A DNA stretch of 64,000 nt from Microthyrium microscopicum. Its lineage: Eukaryota > Ascomycota > Dothideomycetes > Microthyriales > Microthyriaceae. Under the pieces are notes generated by a model. The model did no database searches and was not told the origin of the DNA. It saw nothing but the letters and a program-made list of their open reading frames with translations. This document shows, in pieces, positions 41,431 to 52,980 of this stretch. Numbering within the stretch: the first letter of the stretch is position 1; every line of letters begins with the position of its first letter. The DNA lies in assembly GCA_010405405.1 (NCBI GenBank), contig MU004236.1, positions 632,576 to 696,575 of the forward strand. The letters are read 5' to 3'. The position numbers were made by a program, and so were the translations under genes.

Positions 41431-42406
41431 ATGGCACCAACAGCTGCTTTCGCAGCCGTCCTCCTGGCTCTCGCCAACATGGCGACCGCCACGCCCATCG
41501 ACCAGTCCGCCAAACAAGCCAGCCGTGTAGCAGTAGCCAGCCGCGCATGGAACATTGATCAAGAGATGATGGCCGTATTTGGCGGCTGCACAGGTCAAAG
41601 CTGTCTGATCGCTGACACGGCCGGCTCGACTGGCAAGAATCCTACTGTTCGTGCAGAAGGTGCGAGCGACGGCGATCTCAAGTGTATCGTCAAGTATAAT
41701 CCGCCAATCGGCGAGCTCCTCAAGGAGAATGGTGGACACCCACCGCCAGGCCCAAAACAGAATCTGACAATCATCTCAACGTTGCTGGGTAAAGTCAATG
41801 AGGCGTGGAGACCATATGCGGGTGATCTACATACGGGCAAATATAATGGGACTTGTGCGAAGAACATTTTGATCTTCTCCAAGGGGACTATGGAGCCAAC
41901 GCAGTATGGTGTTACGATTGGGCCGCAGTTGACGTCGGGATTGCCAAAGGACTGGACGACTGAGCCAATCATCTATGATCCTGATATTCCAGGTGATTAC
42001 TGCTTGGGATTGCCAGGTGGAATGGTGGCCAAGGATGTTATCAATAGCGCTGCGGCCAAATGCCCAACGTCGAAGCTGTTCTTGTCTGGTTACTCTCAGG
42101 GAGCTATGGTGATTCGAAATGGATTGGCGCGGGCGAATCCAAAGGCGGTTGCTCAAGTCAAGGTAAAATTTATCCCGATTACCATCAGAGGACGTACTGA
42201 CATGTTGATAGGGTGTGATTACCTATGGTGATCCTTTCCAGGGTGCTCCAATCAAGGGATACAATGGACCGTTGGAAGTCTTTTGCAAGACAGACGACGG
42301 TGTCTGTGGAGGCAACTTCGAGCTGGGACTTGCTCATCTTTCTTACGTATTTGACGATACTGTCAAGAAAGCTAAAGCGCAATTGTTGAAGTGGGGTGGC
42401 TCCTAG
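41431..42406 (+). CDS. Secreted cutinase-family serine esterase with N-terminal extension
   Basis: Exons 41431–42162 and 42212–42406 give 308 residues. A signal peptide (MAPTAAFAAVLLALANMATA) is plain. The cutinase fold spans roughly residues 135–305: ILIFSKGTMEPTQYG at the oxyanion strand (where ARGSTE is usual), GYSQGA with the nucleophilic Ser, VITYGDPFQG, the catalytic Asp loop FCKTDDGVCGG with its conserved Cys pair, and the catalytic His in LGLAHLSYV. Cutinases split plant cutin and other short esters outside the cell. Typical members are about 210–250 residues; this one has ~110 extra residues between signal and core, containing two CxxxxC-like cysteines and a Pro/Gly patch (GGHPPPGPKQ). 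The altered oxyanion-strand motif suggests a different substrate. Confidence 0.88.
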
Positions 42407-42715
42407 ATTATCGAATAGATTCCGAAATACATCGATAGACCTGAAATATAATTCGTCGAGACAATGATTTCGTTTCAAAGTGTGATCGATCCAAGTTATC
42501 GAGGTCATATTATGCTGTAAGGTCGTGGCTGCTTACCCAATTAGCAAGTACGGGTTCGTACCAGTGAAGTACAAGTTAAGAGAACAATAACAATGCATAA
42601 TATATTCAATAAAATAACCCATTAAGAGTTATACATCAGACATCTAAACGTGACGGAAATTGGCCAAATGCCCAATTGTCGTCTTCACATCTATGATACA
42701 TTAGTTCTTACATAT
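42407..42715. other. Convergent 3' region
   Basis: An AT-rich 309-base gap between the cutinase and the Kre9/Knh-like gene ends. It contains ATAATATATTCAATAAAATAA near 42597–42617, compatible with 3'-end signals for both genes. No gene is seen. Confidence 0.5.
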
Positions 42716-43838
42716 TTACATTCCAGTCCGCTGCTGGTGAATCTCCTTGCGGAAAGCGTTGGGCTCTTCGTCAGCAACTAAGCTACCGAGACTAAGATTG
42801 CGATCCCGGTCGTAGGTTTCCATGCGCGGCGCAGTGACCCAGCCGGTTTGTCGTGGGGCAGCATTGATAGCATCATCATCGTGGTATCCTACACCAGCTG
42901 GAGCTGTAGTAGGAGCTACCTCACGGTCTTCCAGTCTGATGGCACCTTTCTTTTGACCAAGTCGTTGACGTCGCGATTTGCCGGAAACATATCCTTTCTT
43001 GCGACCCATAACGCTACCAAGACCAATCCGGCGGTGGTGTCGCATACCACAGAACAGGCCCAATGCGACAATGAGCAGAGATCCTAGGGCTGCGGGAAGA
43101 CCGATAAGTAGACTCTCTTTGCTGGGCATCTTGGTTGGTGGTGGAGCAGGATAGTGTTCGGGTAGCTTCGTTGTCAAAGTGACGTTAAATGCAGTCTGAC
43201 GCGAAGTGCTTGGCTGCTGGGAGCCGTAGGCGCTCCAAATTAAAGTGAAATTATCGCTCGAGTAGCCATTCAACCAAGCTTTGTCAATGGTAACAAAAGT
43301 ATATCCAGCCTGAGATTTCTCTGTATCCGATTTCCATACTACTACAGAAGTGTTGTTGGTGGATTGTAACACGAGTTGGATTGAGGTATTTGTTGGAAAT
43401 GCCGAGGTGCTCCATTGAACTGAGCATATCGGTTAGTTGTGGACAAGAGAATTGATAGCAGGATACCTTACCCCAATATGTCGTGCCGACTTGTAACTCT
43501 TGCCCTTCGTGCGGCGCACAGATAGGTTGTTCAATGGTATTCTTACAGGAGGTAGCAGTCGAGTCGGGCACCGAAGGACTCTCGGAAACAGAGCCAGTTG
43601 GCGAGGAAGCGGATGAGGTCTGCGAGGCGGTGCTCCCGCTGGTCGAAGTGGAAGAATCGGTAGGCATCGCAACATAAACCGAGGTTTTGACGCCGCTGAT
43701 TGTGGTCTCGACCATTGCACTACTAGGTAAACTCGCAGTGCTTGTTGTGCTAGTGGTAGCTTGTCTTTCTACCAATGGACTGGCCATTGCAGGCCCAAGG
43801 AGAGCACAAGCTAGGAGAAATGAACGAATAGCACTCAT
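42716..43838 (-). CDS. Ser/Thr-rich surface protein with Kre9/Knh-like domain and one membrane span
   Basis: Exons (leftward) 43838–43472 and 43419–42716 give 356 residues. A signal peptide (MSAIRSFLLACALLGPAMA) is followed by a ~80-residue Ser/Thr-rich, probably O-glycosylated section. Next comes an Ig-like region of the Kre9/Knh1 type (LQVGTTYWGVQWSTSAFPTN … NFTLIWSAYGS) with several N-glycosylation sequons. A single membrane span (SLLIGLPAALGSLLIVALG) follows, then a basic cytoplasmic tail (RHHRR, KKGYVSGKSRRQR) of ~130 residues. The layout resembles cell-wall sensors or wall-anchored proteins. The start chosen gives the signal peptide. Divergent from the thioredoxin-like gene. Confidence 0.8.
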
Positions 43839-44225
43839 TGTAAGTAATGTAGAAAGAATGTCTGAATAAAGCAAAACACACGGTGAAGCAAACGACGATT
43901 TGAAGGAAAGATGTCGCAGGCTGCTTGAGACAGGACTTGTCGTTCAGGAGGAATTGGAGATAAGTCTCAAAACGCTGGGCAATTCCGTCGCGTGTATGGC
44001 TCTACGCGTTTATTGGCTGAATACACGAGCCTGAATCATGCTTAGCGCGCGCTACTTGTGCTGCCGCCTGTCGCCTAGCTGAGCTTGCATCATTTGAGAT
44101 TGTTGTCTTGAATTCAACACCATCCTCCCTACTATTGTTTACTCTTCTTGACATCCATCATCCATTTCATTTCCTTTCCGAAATTCGTCATCTTCTTTTC
44201 ATTCCCCGGAACTCATATCGCCATT
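43839..44225. promoter_or_regulatory. Divergent promoter region
   Basis: These 387 bases separate two secretory-pathway genes that run in opposite directions. A CGCGCGC stretch with GCCGCCTGTCGCC lies near 44045–44075. The right part is a C/T-rich leader. No known site could be named. Confidence 0.45.
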
Positions 44226-45057
44226 ATGCGATCCCAACTTCAATTTCTCGCCCTACCGGCTCTTTGCGCCGCTGCAGATCAACAACCTCTCGCTGACACA
44301 ATCAAGAGCTGGTTCAACCTGGCGAAGGAATACATCCCGACTTCCGTCCCAACATCGATCCCAAATCCTGTCGCTGCTGCCACAGCCAAAGTCGCCGACT
44401 TGGCCGTAACACCCATAACCTTCTACAACTGGCATTCGACCCTTCAACCTGGCCTTCCTAAGGCATCTGGCGAGCCAGATGAATGGCTCATCTACTTCAC
44501 CGGTGGCAACACCACCTGCCTGGGCCGTTGCGACAATACTACTGCTGCCTGGAACACATCTGTAGCCATCTTGACCGCGAGCACAGCTGCTCCGCAGCTT
44601 GGCAGCGTTGACTGCGAGTCGGAAGACTTGCTTTGCAAGCAGTGGGCCGTGGGCCCGCCAACCATCGCACACGTCTTGATTCCATCCGCCGGCAGCCCCA
44701 ACAGCCCCATTGTGCGCTACATTGCACTCAACACCAGCAGCACTACCGCTGCGGATATCACAGAAATTATTAGCAAGCGCAAGTTCGAGCAGACTCCTCC
44801 ATACGAGGGTGTGTTCCAGCCATGGACTGGTCTCCTTGCGACCTATGGTTTCGCCGTGCCAGCTGCTTATGCCATGTGGGGATTCTCAAAGATGCCAAGC
44901 TGGTTGCCCATGATCCTCATCTCTTTCCTCAGTCGCTCATTCATGTAAGTCTATAAACCTCATTTTGTGAAAATCAACATGCTCAACTTCAACTAGGGGA
45001 CGTGGACGAGGAATGCCTCAGGATAGAGGAGCTGCCGCGCCAGCTGCGGCACAATAG
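44226..45057 (+). CDS. Thioredoxin-like secretory membrane protein
   Basis: Exons 44226–44944 and 44997–45057 give 259 residues. An N-terminal hydrophobic stretch (MRSQLQFLALPALCAA) can act as signal peptide. Residues ~65–170 look like a thioredoxin fold: EWLIYFTGGNTTCLGRCDN holds a CxxxC in place of CxxC, followed by LGSVDCESEDLLCKQWAV and a cis-Pro-like GPPTIAHVLI. A C-terminal hydrophobic helix (MPSWLPMILISFLSRSFM) is followed by a short RG-rich tail (GRGRGMPQDRG). This could be an ER membrane protein facing the lumen, in the manner of TMX or OST3 proteins. The lone widened CxxxC makes classic disulfide-exchange activity doubtful. The family name is not known to me. Confidence 0.75.
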
Positions 45058-46403
45058 ATGGGACCAAAGAAGCCACGCATTCTCAGGCTAGCATATCACC
45101 TCAAGACCATAATAGCTCGCCGTTGTAAATGTCGATCTCGCATAATTCATGCATTTTTCTTTGAAGATTTTTACCCCCTCGCCCTGAGTTAATTATTAGG
45201 TACATTGCTGGTTTTGGTTTGGGGGAACGGAATGGGTTGGTGGATGATTATACCAGAGTATGTGGATCGAATTAGTAGTGTTTAAAATATAAAGCCTCCT
45301 CCGGGTTGCTTACTCCTAGTCCATACATCCCAAGAAATAGACCGATGACGTGATCAGTTCAGAGAATTAGCTTTACTGATGAGACTGGGACGGAATTTAG
45401 GCTAGCTTGAGAAATGGTGCAATCCATCTTTTACGATGTGAGTGCAGCGCATAAGCATTAGGACAACCCCCAATTGAGGAAGTACGCTCATAGCTCATTG
45501 TGCCAATTCAGTGGTCACAAACTCATTGTGGTTTTGATAATGATCTCGGTCTATTGCACGACTAAAACACTGACTCAAAAACACACGAACAGAAGGAGTC
45601 GTGGGCAAATAACGTACTTACGAAGGCTCTTTGTGGCATATCTTGAGGTTCAGAATCAGAATTTCCATTGTTTATGTTGACCTGCTTTCAGAGAACCATA
45701 TCCTGACATCTAGAGGCCAAAACGACCACTATCGACTCGCCCTTGCACAATTCATTGATATCAGTTTGTGGAGCAGTCGTAACCAATGTTGAACATTGTG
45801 CGATCTGGTCAAAATCACGACATCTAGGATTGCTGGCCCATGGTGTTGCTTCTTCTAGTGGTATTCGGGTTTTCTGCTGTCGCTTGATTGCCGCTACAAG
45901 CTGACGGCTGTACTACTACTGGCAGCGGTATTTTTTTCCGGCTCCGGCTCAATGACAAATTTGGCCATTTGTAGTTATTATGATGTCTCTTACTGCAAGA
46001 TATATCAACTTTCTGTCGTTGCTAATGGTTGAGGTGAGTTTATGTCGACGTGTATGGCTTAGAATTGTTTCACGCCCAAGAGGTGACGGAGACTTGTTCT
46101 TTCCAATTGCAGTAGATTTTCTTTCTTATACCGAGCTTTGTTCACATAGGGAGATAGCAGAAAATTGCACAAGGAAAGAGTATTTAGTGCAAAGTAAATG
46201 CAATAATCCACCCGTGTTCTCGATTCTGTCACTTCTTCATCATTATATGTCTACCTAAAAACCAGTCACTGAAGCATTACCAACGCTGCTTGGATCATTA
46301 TCGCTTCTTCCATTTTGTTTCTTCATCAAAATCTTCCCCATATTTTGATCTGTGACCTCGTTCACTGTCTTCAATAGATCCAGAACCACAACACACATTT
46401 CAA
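45058..46403. other. Intergenic region, no gene seen
   Basis: About 1.35 kb without a supportable gene. The stretch nearest the kinase start has CTTCTTCATC and CTTCGTTT-like pyrimidine runs, typical of a leader. Short frames without signatures were ignored. Confidence 0.5.
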
Positions 46404-47825
46404 ATGGCTGACGGACAATTTGAGACCATGGAGGAGTTTTATGCGCGACAGGAACGAATAATAAAGGCTCCGCTCACACCCGCCGATCTTGCAGCTCTCG
46501 AGGACTGGCCGCCCACAGCACCAGACGTCACACAAGAAGAAGTCGACGCCAAGGTTGGAGAAGTACTTGTCGACAATGGCATGACCGGCGTCTACGAGTA
46601 CCCAGATGATATGGTATACAAATATAGTCCTCACAATCACGATGAATATAACATGATGGTACTAGCTGGTGATAACTCCATCAAACCGATAGGCAGAGTT
46701 CGATTCATACAGAGAACCATGGAAGGGCCATCGGTTGCCACTAGTGGCTTTCTGATGGAGAGAGGAACACCTTTCGTCGCCAAAGATGTACGAGAAGAGA
46801 AATTGGAGGAAACAAAGAAACGGATGATAGAACTGCTTCAGAACTTGCACAACGACAAAGAGATGGTTCATGGTGACATAAAGCCTGACAACTTTATCTG
46901 GTGCCGCGATGGACAACTTAGACTTTGCGATTTTGGCTCTGCAAGGCCCTTGAAGGATTATGAGGGAGGTGGTTCTGGAAGCGGTTTTACTTACGGGTGA
47001 GTTCCTGCCCTTTCATAGATACCATTTGTACTGGAAGAAGTTGTTGTTTTACTAGATGTCTTGACCTGCAAAGATATTGCAGTAACATGTCAACCACCCA
47101 ACATGCTAATTTAGACGAAAGTTTTAAGATGTTAATATGAATTACTAACAAATTACCTAGCTACGTACCATTCGACGTTGATTATTACCATGAAGACTAC
47201 GATTTCGAACCACGACCAGAAATGGTAAGTTTCCTACGAATCCTTCCCATGCTCTACTAGTCCCTTCCCCATCAGAATATGCAAACTAACAATCATCCAG
47301 GATCACTGGGCTCTAGCAATCACTGTCTGGGAAATGTATACTCGACAGACAGCACTTGGCGAACTCAAAGAAAAAAACGACCCCGAAGCTCTTCTACAAG
47401 CTTTCAAAGAGAAGAAAACAGTCGACGTCGAGTTGATCAAAGACGCGCCCACACGCCGATGGGTGAGAAATATTTTGCGAACTGGTGGTGCGACGGTAAG
47501 AGATAATACACCTTCCCCAAAATTTGCATTGTCTTCGCCGCTTTCTTCGCTCCAGTCGAGATCGCCTTCACCTCCGGCACCTTCACCGCCGCTATCTTCG
47601 CCGCTGTCTTCGCTGAGTTCAAGGTCGCCTTCACCGCCTACGCCTTCACCGAAACGTCGTCCGCCACCGCGGAACCCGGTGGCGGCGAAACGGCAGGCAA
47701 AGAGAGGAAAGCAGGCAAAGAGAGGACAGCAGGCAAAGAGACGGCCGAGAGTTACAGGGCAGGCGGCGACGAGAATACAGCCGGCTCGGGTCGTAAAGCG
47801 CCCGATAGATACATGGAAAAAATGA
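46404..47825 (+). CDS. Divergent fungal protein-kinase-like protein with repeated Ser-Pro and Lys-rich tail
   Basis: Exons 46404–46996, 47161–47224 and 47301–47825 give 393 residues. Kinase features: a catalytic loop HGDIKPDNF (HGD in place of HRD), the metal-binding LCDFGSA, and YVPFD in place of the APE motif, followed by DHWALAITVWEMYT of the F helix. No GxGxxG loop is seen; the Lys in MVYKYSPH may be the beta-3 Lys. The layout resembles lineage-expanded kinases of ascomycetes. After ~residue 285 comes a disordered tail with two 19-residue near-identical copies (SSPLSSLxSRSPSPPxPSP), then KRxPPP and an (Q)AKRG(K/Q) repeat. The tail is positively charged and has many SP sites. Substrate and role are unknown; the first intron is 164 bases, longer than usual. 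Confidence 0.8.
47532..47651 (+). repeat. Two 57-base tandem copies in the kinase tail
   Basis: Bases 47532–47588 and 47595–47651 are similar copies at a 63-base period. They encode the 19-residue Ser-Pro-rich units. Most differences are silent or conservative. Confidence 0.8.
47694..47745 (+). repeat. 18-base tandem repeat, nearly three copies
   Basis: CAGGCAAAGAGAGGAAAG (47694), CAGGCAAAGAGAGGACAG (47712) and CAGGCAAAGAGACGG (47730) follow one another. They encode a Lys/Arg-rich QAKRGK-like repeat of the kinase tail. Confidence 0.8.
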
Positions 47826-48418
47826 GGTGTTTACGGAGGTGTACGTACCGTTACAGCCATTGGCGACTAAAGTATTGAGGGATGCTGCTGTACAGATCAT
47901 TGGAATAATTAGATTATACAGAAATGTCCTGACTGTTATTGCCGAAAGATATTGATACTGGCAGTGAGGAGACGAGGTTGAGCACTAGCGCGACTGTAGA
48001 GACTTTATATCTTTGCATGCTTCCTTCAACCTCACTCAACATCCTTCCGATTGCAGAAATTACGGTTAGATGGGTTTAGGAGATCATACGAGCAGACAAT
48101 ATATTGCTAGCTACGGATCTACAGTTCTTCCAGAAAAGCACCCTTTCCCCAGCCCATATGTAAATCACTCCATCACAAAACCAATGCCAAAAATCTCGCA
48201 AATTTCTCAGCGCTATTTTGAAGCGACTGATATTCCTATATATGTTTTTCAAACGCCAGGGGGAATCTAATGATAATAATGAGCTAATGCCGCTGATCGC
48301 CCCCGTTTGCTGATCAGATGTAACTATGGGTATAAAGTAACAAAGCAAAAACGCAATACAAAATGAAAAACACCATGCCATGCTCAAAACAATATATGCA
48401 GTTGCTGGATGTATCCGC
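47826..48418. other. Convergent 3' region
   Basis: These 593 bases lie between the ends of the kinase (+) and the GT69 gene (−). I saw no gene in it. Confidence 0.5.
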
Positions 48419-50195
48419 TCAAAGTCCCTTGGGCGCCTTAACAAGCTCCCAATTCCGCCCACCACCATCCCGATTCGCCTTTTGCAAATCCGTCAACATC
48501 ACCATCAATCCCCTCTTCCCACAATATCCATCTCCCCTTGCGACCTTTTCCACTTTTTGCCAATGGCCTGCCATTTGCTCTTCTGGCATTGGCCATGATA
48601 ATCCGTTTTCAGCGTCCATGGAGGCATTGCGGTTATGTTCGCCATTTAGCGCACTGTTTTCATAAGTCCATGTTTGTACTGTTACGGTTTCGCGGGGGTT
48701 TTGTGTACGGCGTGGGTTATGTTCCCAGCCGGCGGGGAACCACTCCGCAAACCATTGGAGAGGCGTATATGCACGTTCGAACCGCTGGAACCGCGGCTGC
48801 CAGCGCCAGGTGCTAAGATCGTAGGCGACGCGGATATATGGATTGACAAACATTTTCGGAGAGTCCGGGGTGCGGGCGAGGAGATCAGCGTTCAAAAGGC
48901 AGCATTCGGAGGCGTCCCAGAAAATTTCTGGTTCATGGCGGAAACGTAGTGGCTGCTCTATCTGCGTTGTATTTGGCATTGTGTTTTGCGTAAGAATGGA
49001 TGGTGGGTGTGCGTCAACGATGGCGCGCTGGAGGAATGGTGTAGCTTCGTAGGCTGCCATTCCACTCCAGCAGCTACGGACGGGGACAGTGTCAGATTGG
49101 GCGAGGACGGCGTCGCGAGATGTTGCGCTGCCGCGGGCGGTGAAGAAGGGGTAGAGAGAGGTGCTGATTTCGTAGCCGTCTGTGTCGCGGATGACGAAAC
49201 TATCGTATAGCGTGCCGCCGCGTAGAAAGTCGAGAGCGCAGGCGCCTTGGTATTCGGCGATGCCGGTGGTGGGATTCTGGTTGGTGGAGAAGAGGAGGTT
49301 GAGAGCGTCTTCGGGGTTGAAGTATATGTCGTTTATGAAGAGGACGCGGTCGAAGCGTGTGCTGGTGTAGTTGACTGAAGGTGTATGACCGGATTCTAGG
49401 ACTGGTGGATTATCTAGGGGAACTAGAAGTCGGTTTCTGACTTCGGCTAGGTAGGTGAGTCGTTGGACTCGTGGTTCGCCTTTTGGTATTATGACGGTTG
49501 GGAAGTCTGATAGAGGAAGATGGTCGCCAGTCACGATTGAATGCTCGCCTGGTACATGTTAGTATCCGGTCATATATATCAATTTGCAACTTACAGTTCA
49601 ATTGTTGCTGGAACCACTGTAGAGCTTGTACAGTCTCTGGACCACTGTCGTTTTCATATATGCTCACAAAAACATTATCTGGTCCCAACATATCGATAAG
49701 TTCCAGTACTGATGCACCCCATGGTCCCCGAATCAGCTCATGTTGTATTATATTAGATGCAATGAAAACTTTCTCTCCTCGTGGATTGCCCCTTCCTGGT
49801 ATATTCGAGCTTGTAGCCAAAGCAGCCAGCTCTTGATAGCGTTGCGGAAAATTGGAGTATGATGGTCGTAGAACGCCATTGCCAAGCACCCAAAGCAGGC
49901 ATATTATGAATCCTAGTACTACAAGATTGAATATGCAAGAAAATATCCTCAGCTTTTTGCTCTTCGTCTTGCGTCGTTTCCAAATTCCAAGGGGCGAATA
50001 TGTAAGATTCGAAAGAAATCGTCCGAACCGAGACTTTGGAGATCTATGTGGCTTTTCGTAGAAGTAGGATTCCGGGACATCGTCGTGATAGTCGCTGAAG
50101 GATTCGGAGGAAGAGATTCGTGAGTCTTCAGAAGATATACGAGCAAGTAGGTGGGTATTGGCCTCTTCCATGCCGAGACTTCTGTGTGTGTCCAT
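48419..50195 (-). CDS. GT69 alpha-1,3-mannosyltransferase (CMT1/CAP59-like)
   Basis: Exons (leftward) 50195–49595 and 49548–48419 give 576 residues. The N-terminal ~110 residues are cytoplasmic and acidic, followed by one span (IFNLVVLGFIICLLWVLG), the type II layout of Golgi glycosyltransferases. The luminal domain has the family blocks: GEKVFIASNIIQHELI, DNVFVSIYENDSGPE, LTYLAEVRNRLLVPL, FDRVLFINDIYFNPEDAL, YQGACALDFLRGGTLYDSFVIRDTDGYEIS. Relatives in Cryptococcus (Cmt1, Cap59) act in capsule and glycolipid mannosylation. In ascomycetes the acceptor is not established. Its C-terminal half is coded in strongly C-rich sequence. The intron has an ACTAAC branch site. Confidence 0.92.
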
Positions 50196-52048
50196 GTTGT
50201 TGAATGTTGAAGAGGAATGTGTAAAGAATAGAGGATGACAGGCGCAATTGGCACAGGGCCAAGGCCAGTTATGGTAAGGACGAAAGAAGAGAAACAAAGG
50301 GATCAGGTAAACGTTCTCAACAATCGAGGTGTTTGTTCATGGTCAATGGAACGGCAGTAGTATGGAACAATACAAGCATCAGAGAGGGCACAATTATGCT
50401 CTGACCATTGGATGAGCAGGGCAGGAAGTCTAAAGCGGGAAGCGGATCGGGGTGAGGATTGTGAAGATTAATTGAGAATCGAAGTAATGGGATAAAAATG
50501 ATTTAGGCGAAGGAATAGAATAAGAGTAGAAGCTAGAAGCGTCAAGAAAGAAGAAGCTGAAAATGGAGATCAGTGGTGATGGTAGGACAAAGAGCCGTTT
50601 TCATGGATTTGAAGGAGGCGGCGCATGTGCATTATGGGCTTGTGGGCTGAGACTCTCAGACTGAATACCAGTTGGGAGGCACTGAAAGCGGCACCCTAAT
50701 AGGCTAATAGTAGTAGACGAATCGAAGGAACAAAAGCTCTGACGCAACAAGTCTTCCAACCATCCAGCTTCCAAGGATTTTCTAGAAGCGCTTTAGCTGT
50801 ACCATCGGCACTTTGTTTGCGCGGCACATGCGTGCTAGACTATGTCGAAACGTGTTGGTATTTTCTCCTTGCCCCAACTCACTGGTGGTTGCCCATTGTT
50901 TGATTCGGTATCGTATATCATTCGTATATCATCTTGGTAGGAAAGACTGACTCTTGTGGGATTCAAGATGGGATTTGACCGAGGTCAATATACGAGGATC
51001 TAGAATCCCACAGTACAGAGAGTGAAGGATGTTGGGGACGTGTGGTTAAACAAAATGAGTGCTAAGCTTTTACGGATGCAAGCCTCAAAGCGAATGGCGC
51101 AGGGGTAATTTCTCCTCCTCCTAATTTACTCGTTGTACAAAACCGCCTGGAGAATCAGCTCCCTCAGCCCCAGCCTAATTTTACCTTTATAGATCGCAGT
51201 TACAACTGCAAACTTGACCGTTTTCTTGACTCGAGAAGAACATACTCCGCATTACAGGATTCTGATCGCGAGTACCGAATATTGCCGCGAATGCTGACGT
51301 GGTTGTCCATGATCATGACGTTGAATCTTTGCCCTTTCCAGATCTGGGAGCCGTTAAATCTGCAGAATCTTGCGTCGATCCAATCATCTGCTGGCTATCT
51401 GTAAAAGCCTTGCTTTTTAGAGCCTCAGTGCCAGTGGCGCAAGGTTTGCTGGGCATTTGACACATCAATTGCTACATGGCATTTCATTTGTCGATACTTG
51501 ATAAAGTTTATATCCAGCTTTTCAATAAGGAGGCAGAAGACACTTTCTTCATCTCGTTGATCATGATCTGTTACCCAGAAAACGCACACCGAGGAGCAAG
51601 ACGTCTCCCATTTTGATCCACAAAGAAAATCTACTTTAATTCCCAGCGCATTCGATGGGAAACGGAGTGATGATGATCTGAGTGCGAATCTAAGCACCTG
51701 GTAATACAGTGCAGCGAATGGCATTATTACTACACGTTATGCAGAACCAGTCTGCCATTTATTTTGATTGGGCCCGTTGGCATCTACTGTAGGTAATTGA
51801 TACAATCTCGATGAGAACCACCTGGGCAACTTCCATCTCAAAGATGAGACAACATCCCCAGCCCATAACCATACATACCCACCCCCGCCAACTTAACCCC
51901 GCGCCCGCCTTACAAGCCAATATCAAACAGTCAATCAATACGAGAATCCCACACGATCCAACAGGATCAACTAACCTTGAAATTCCACAGCCTACCGTGA
52001 CACACTCAAACACTCCAGCAGCCTACACGAAGTAATCCATCCGCAATA
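50196..52048. other. Divergent 1.85-kb intergenic region
   Basis: Between the GT69 start (−) and the parvulin start (+). No gene could be supported; a 99-codon open frame on the minus strand at 51425–51724 has no signature. The last ~200 bases are a C/A-rich leader. Confidence 0.5.
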
Positions 52049-52513
52049 ATGGCAGGCAACAAGAACAAAACCGCCCCCGCCAAGAAAGACACCAAAGACA
52101 CCACCAAAACCAAAGACACGAAAGAAAAGTCCAAAGCGACAAAAGGCGATAAAAGCGACACAAAACTCAAGCCCGCAACCGCCATAAACGTCCGCCATAT
52201 CCTCTGCGAAAAGCACTCCAAGAAAGAAGAAGCGTTGAAAAAACTCCAAGAAGGCGATAAATTCGACGAAGTAGCAAGGGAGTTTTCAGAGGACAAAGCA
52301 CGACAAGGTAGAGTACCTTAAAATAGTTGGACGAATGATATTTACTGACGCGACAAAGGCGGTTCATTAGGATGGAAGACACGCGGCTCCTTGATGGCGG
52401 AGTTCGAAGAAGTTGCATATACACTCGAGCCATCAACAACGGGGAATCCCAAATGGGGCGAAGTCAAGACCAAGGAAGGTTATCACATTCTTATGGTTGA
52501 AGGAAGACGGTAG
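52049..52513 (+). CDS. Parvulin-type peptidyl-prolyl isomerase (Par14/Pin4-like)
   Basis: Exons 52049–52307 and 52359–52513 give 137 residues. A Lys-rich N-terminal tail ([17 protein letters not shown]) is followed by the parvulin domain: [50 protein letters not shown] and [16 protein letters not shown]. The conserved His residues (RHIL and YHIL) and the GGSLGW motif are present. There is no WW domain, so it is the Par14/Pin4 type, not Pin1/Ess1. These enzymes bind DNA or pre-ribosomes in other organisms through the basic N-terminal tail. Length fits the family. Confidence 0.93.
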
Positions 52514-52980
52514 CCTGGAAAAGGACAAGGATAGTAGTTGTTGAAAGAATAGGACATGGCGCAATTGAGTTTACGAGCTTCGTGAAGCACTACTACTAGA
52601 GAGGTATAATATGTACATGAACAAGGGAAAAAACAAAACAAAACAACCTAGAGTAAGGATTCGCAAAGCTCATAACACCCCCATCACATTTACGAGCCAA
52701 CGACTAGCTATCCATAATGCTGCAGATGACAACTAAAAACACCGCTGCTAGCATGTTGCCAGTTCGTAAAGGGCCCTCGTGGGCACTCAAATCCATCGAT
52801 AACAATAGACATGCGTTCACATTCCTGCTGCCTCTTTTCCAATTCCTGCTCAACGATCCAGCTCACATCTTTTGAAGGGTGTGAGTCATGTGAATCGTCC
52901 GCCTGGGTACACATCCAACTACAATGTAGGCGTGTATGATTGCGTTGCTAAGTGTTCATCCTCTGTAAGGCTCGTTCTCG
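52514..52980. other. Convergent 3' region
   Basis: These 467 bases separate the parvulin end from the PAL1 end. A purine-rich AACAAGGGAAAAAACAAAAC stretch follows the parvulin stop. No gene was recognised. Confidence 0.5.

Noticed and set aside
51425-51724. 99-codon minus-strand frame in the GT69–parvulin gap
   Set aside because: No signal, motif or splice support.
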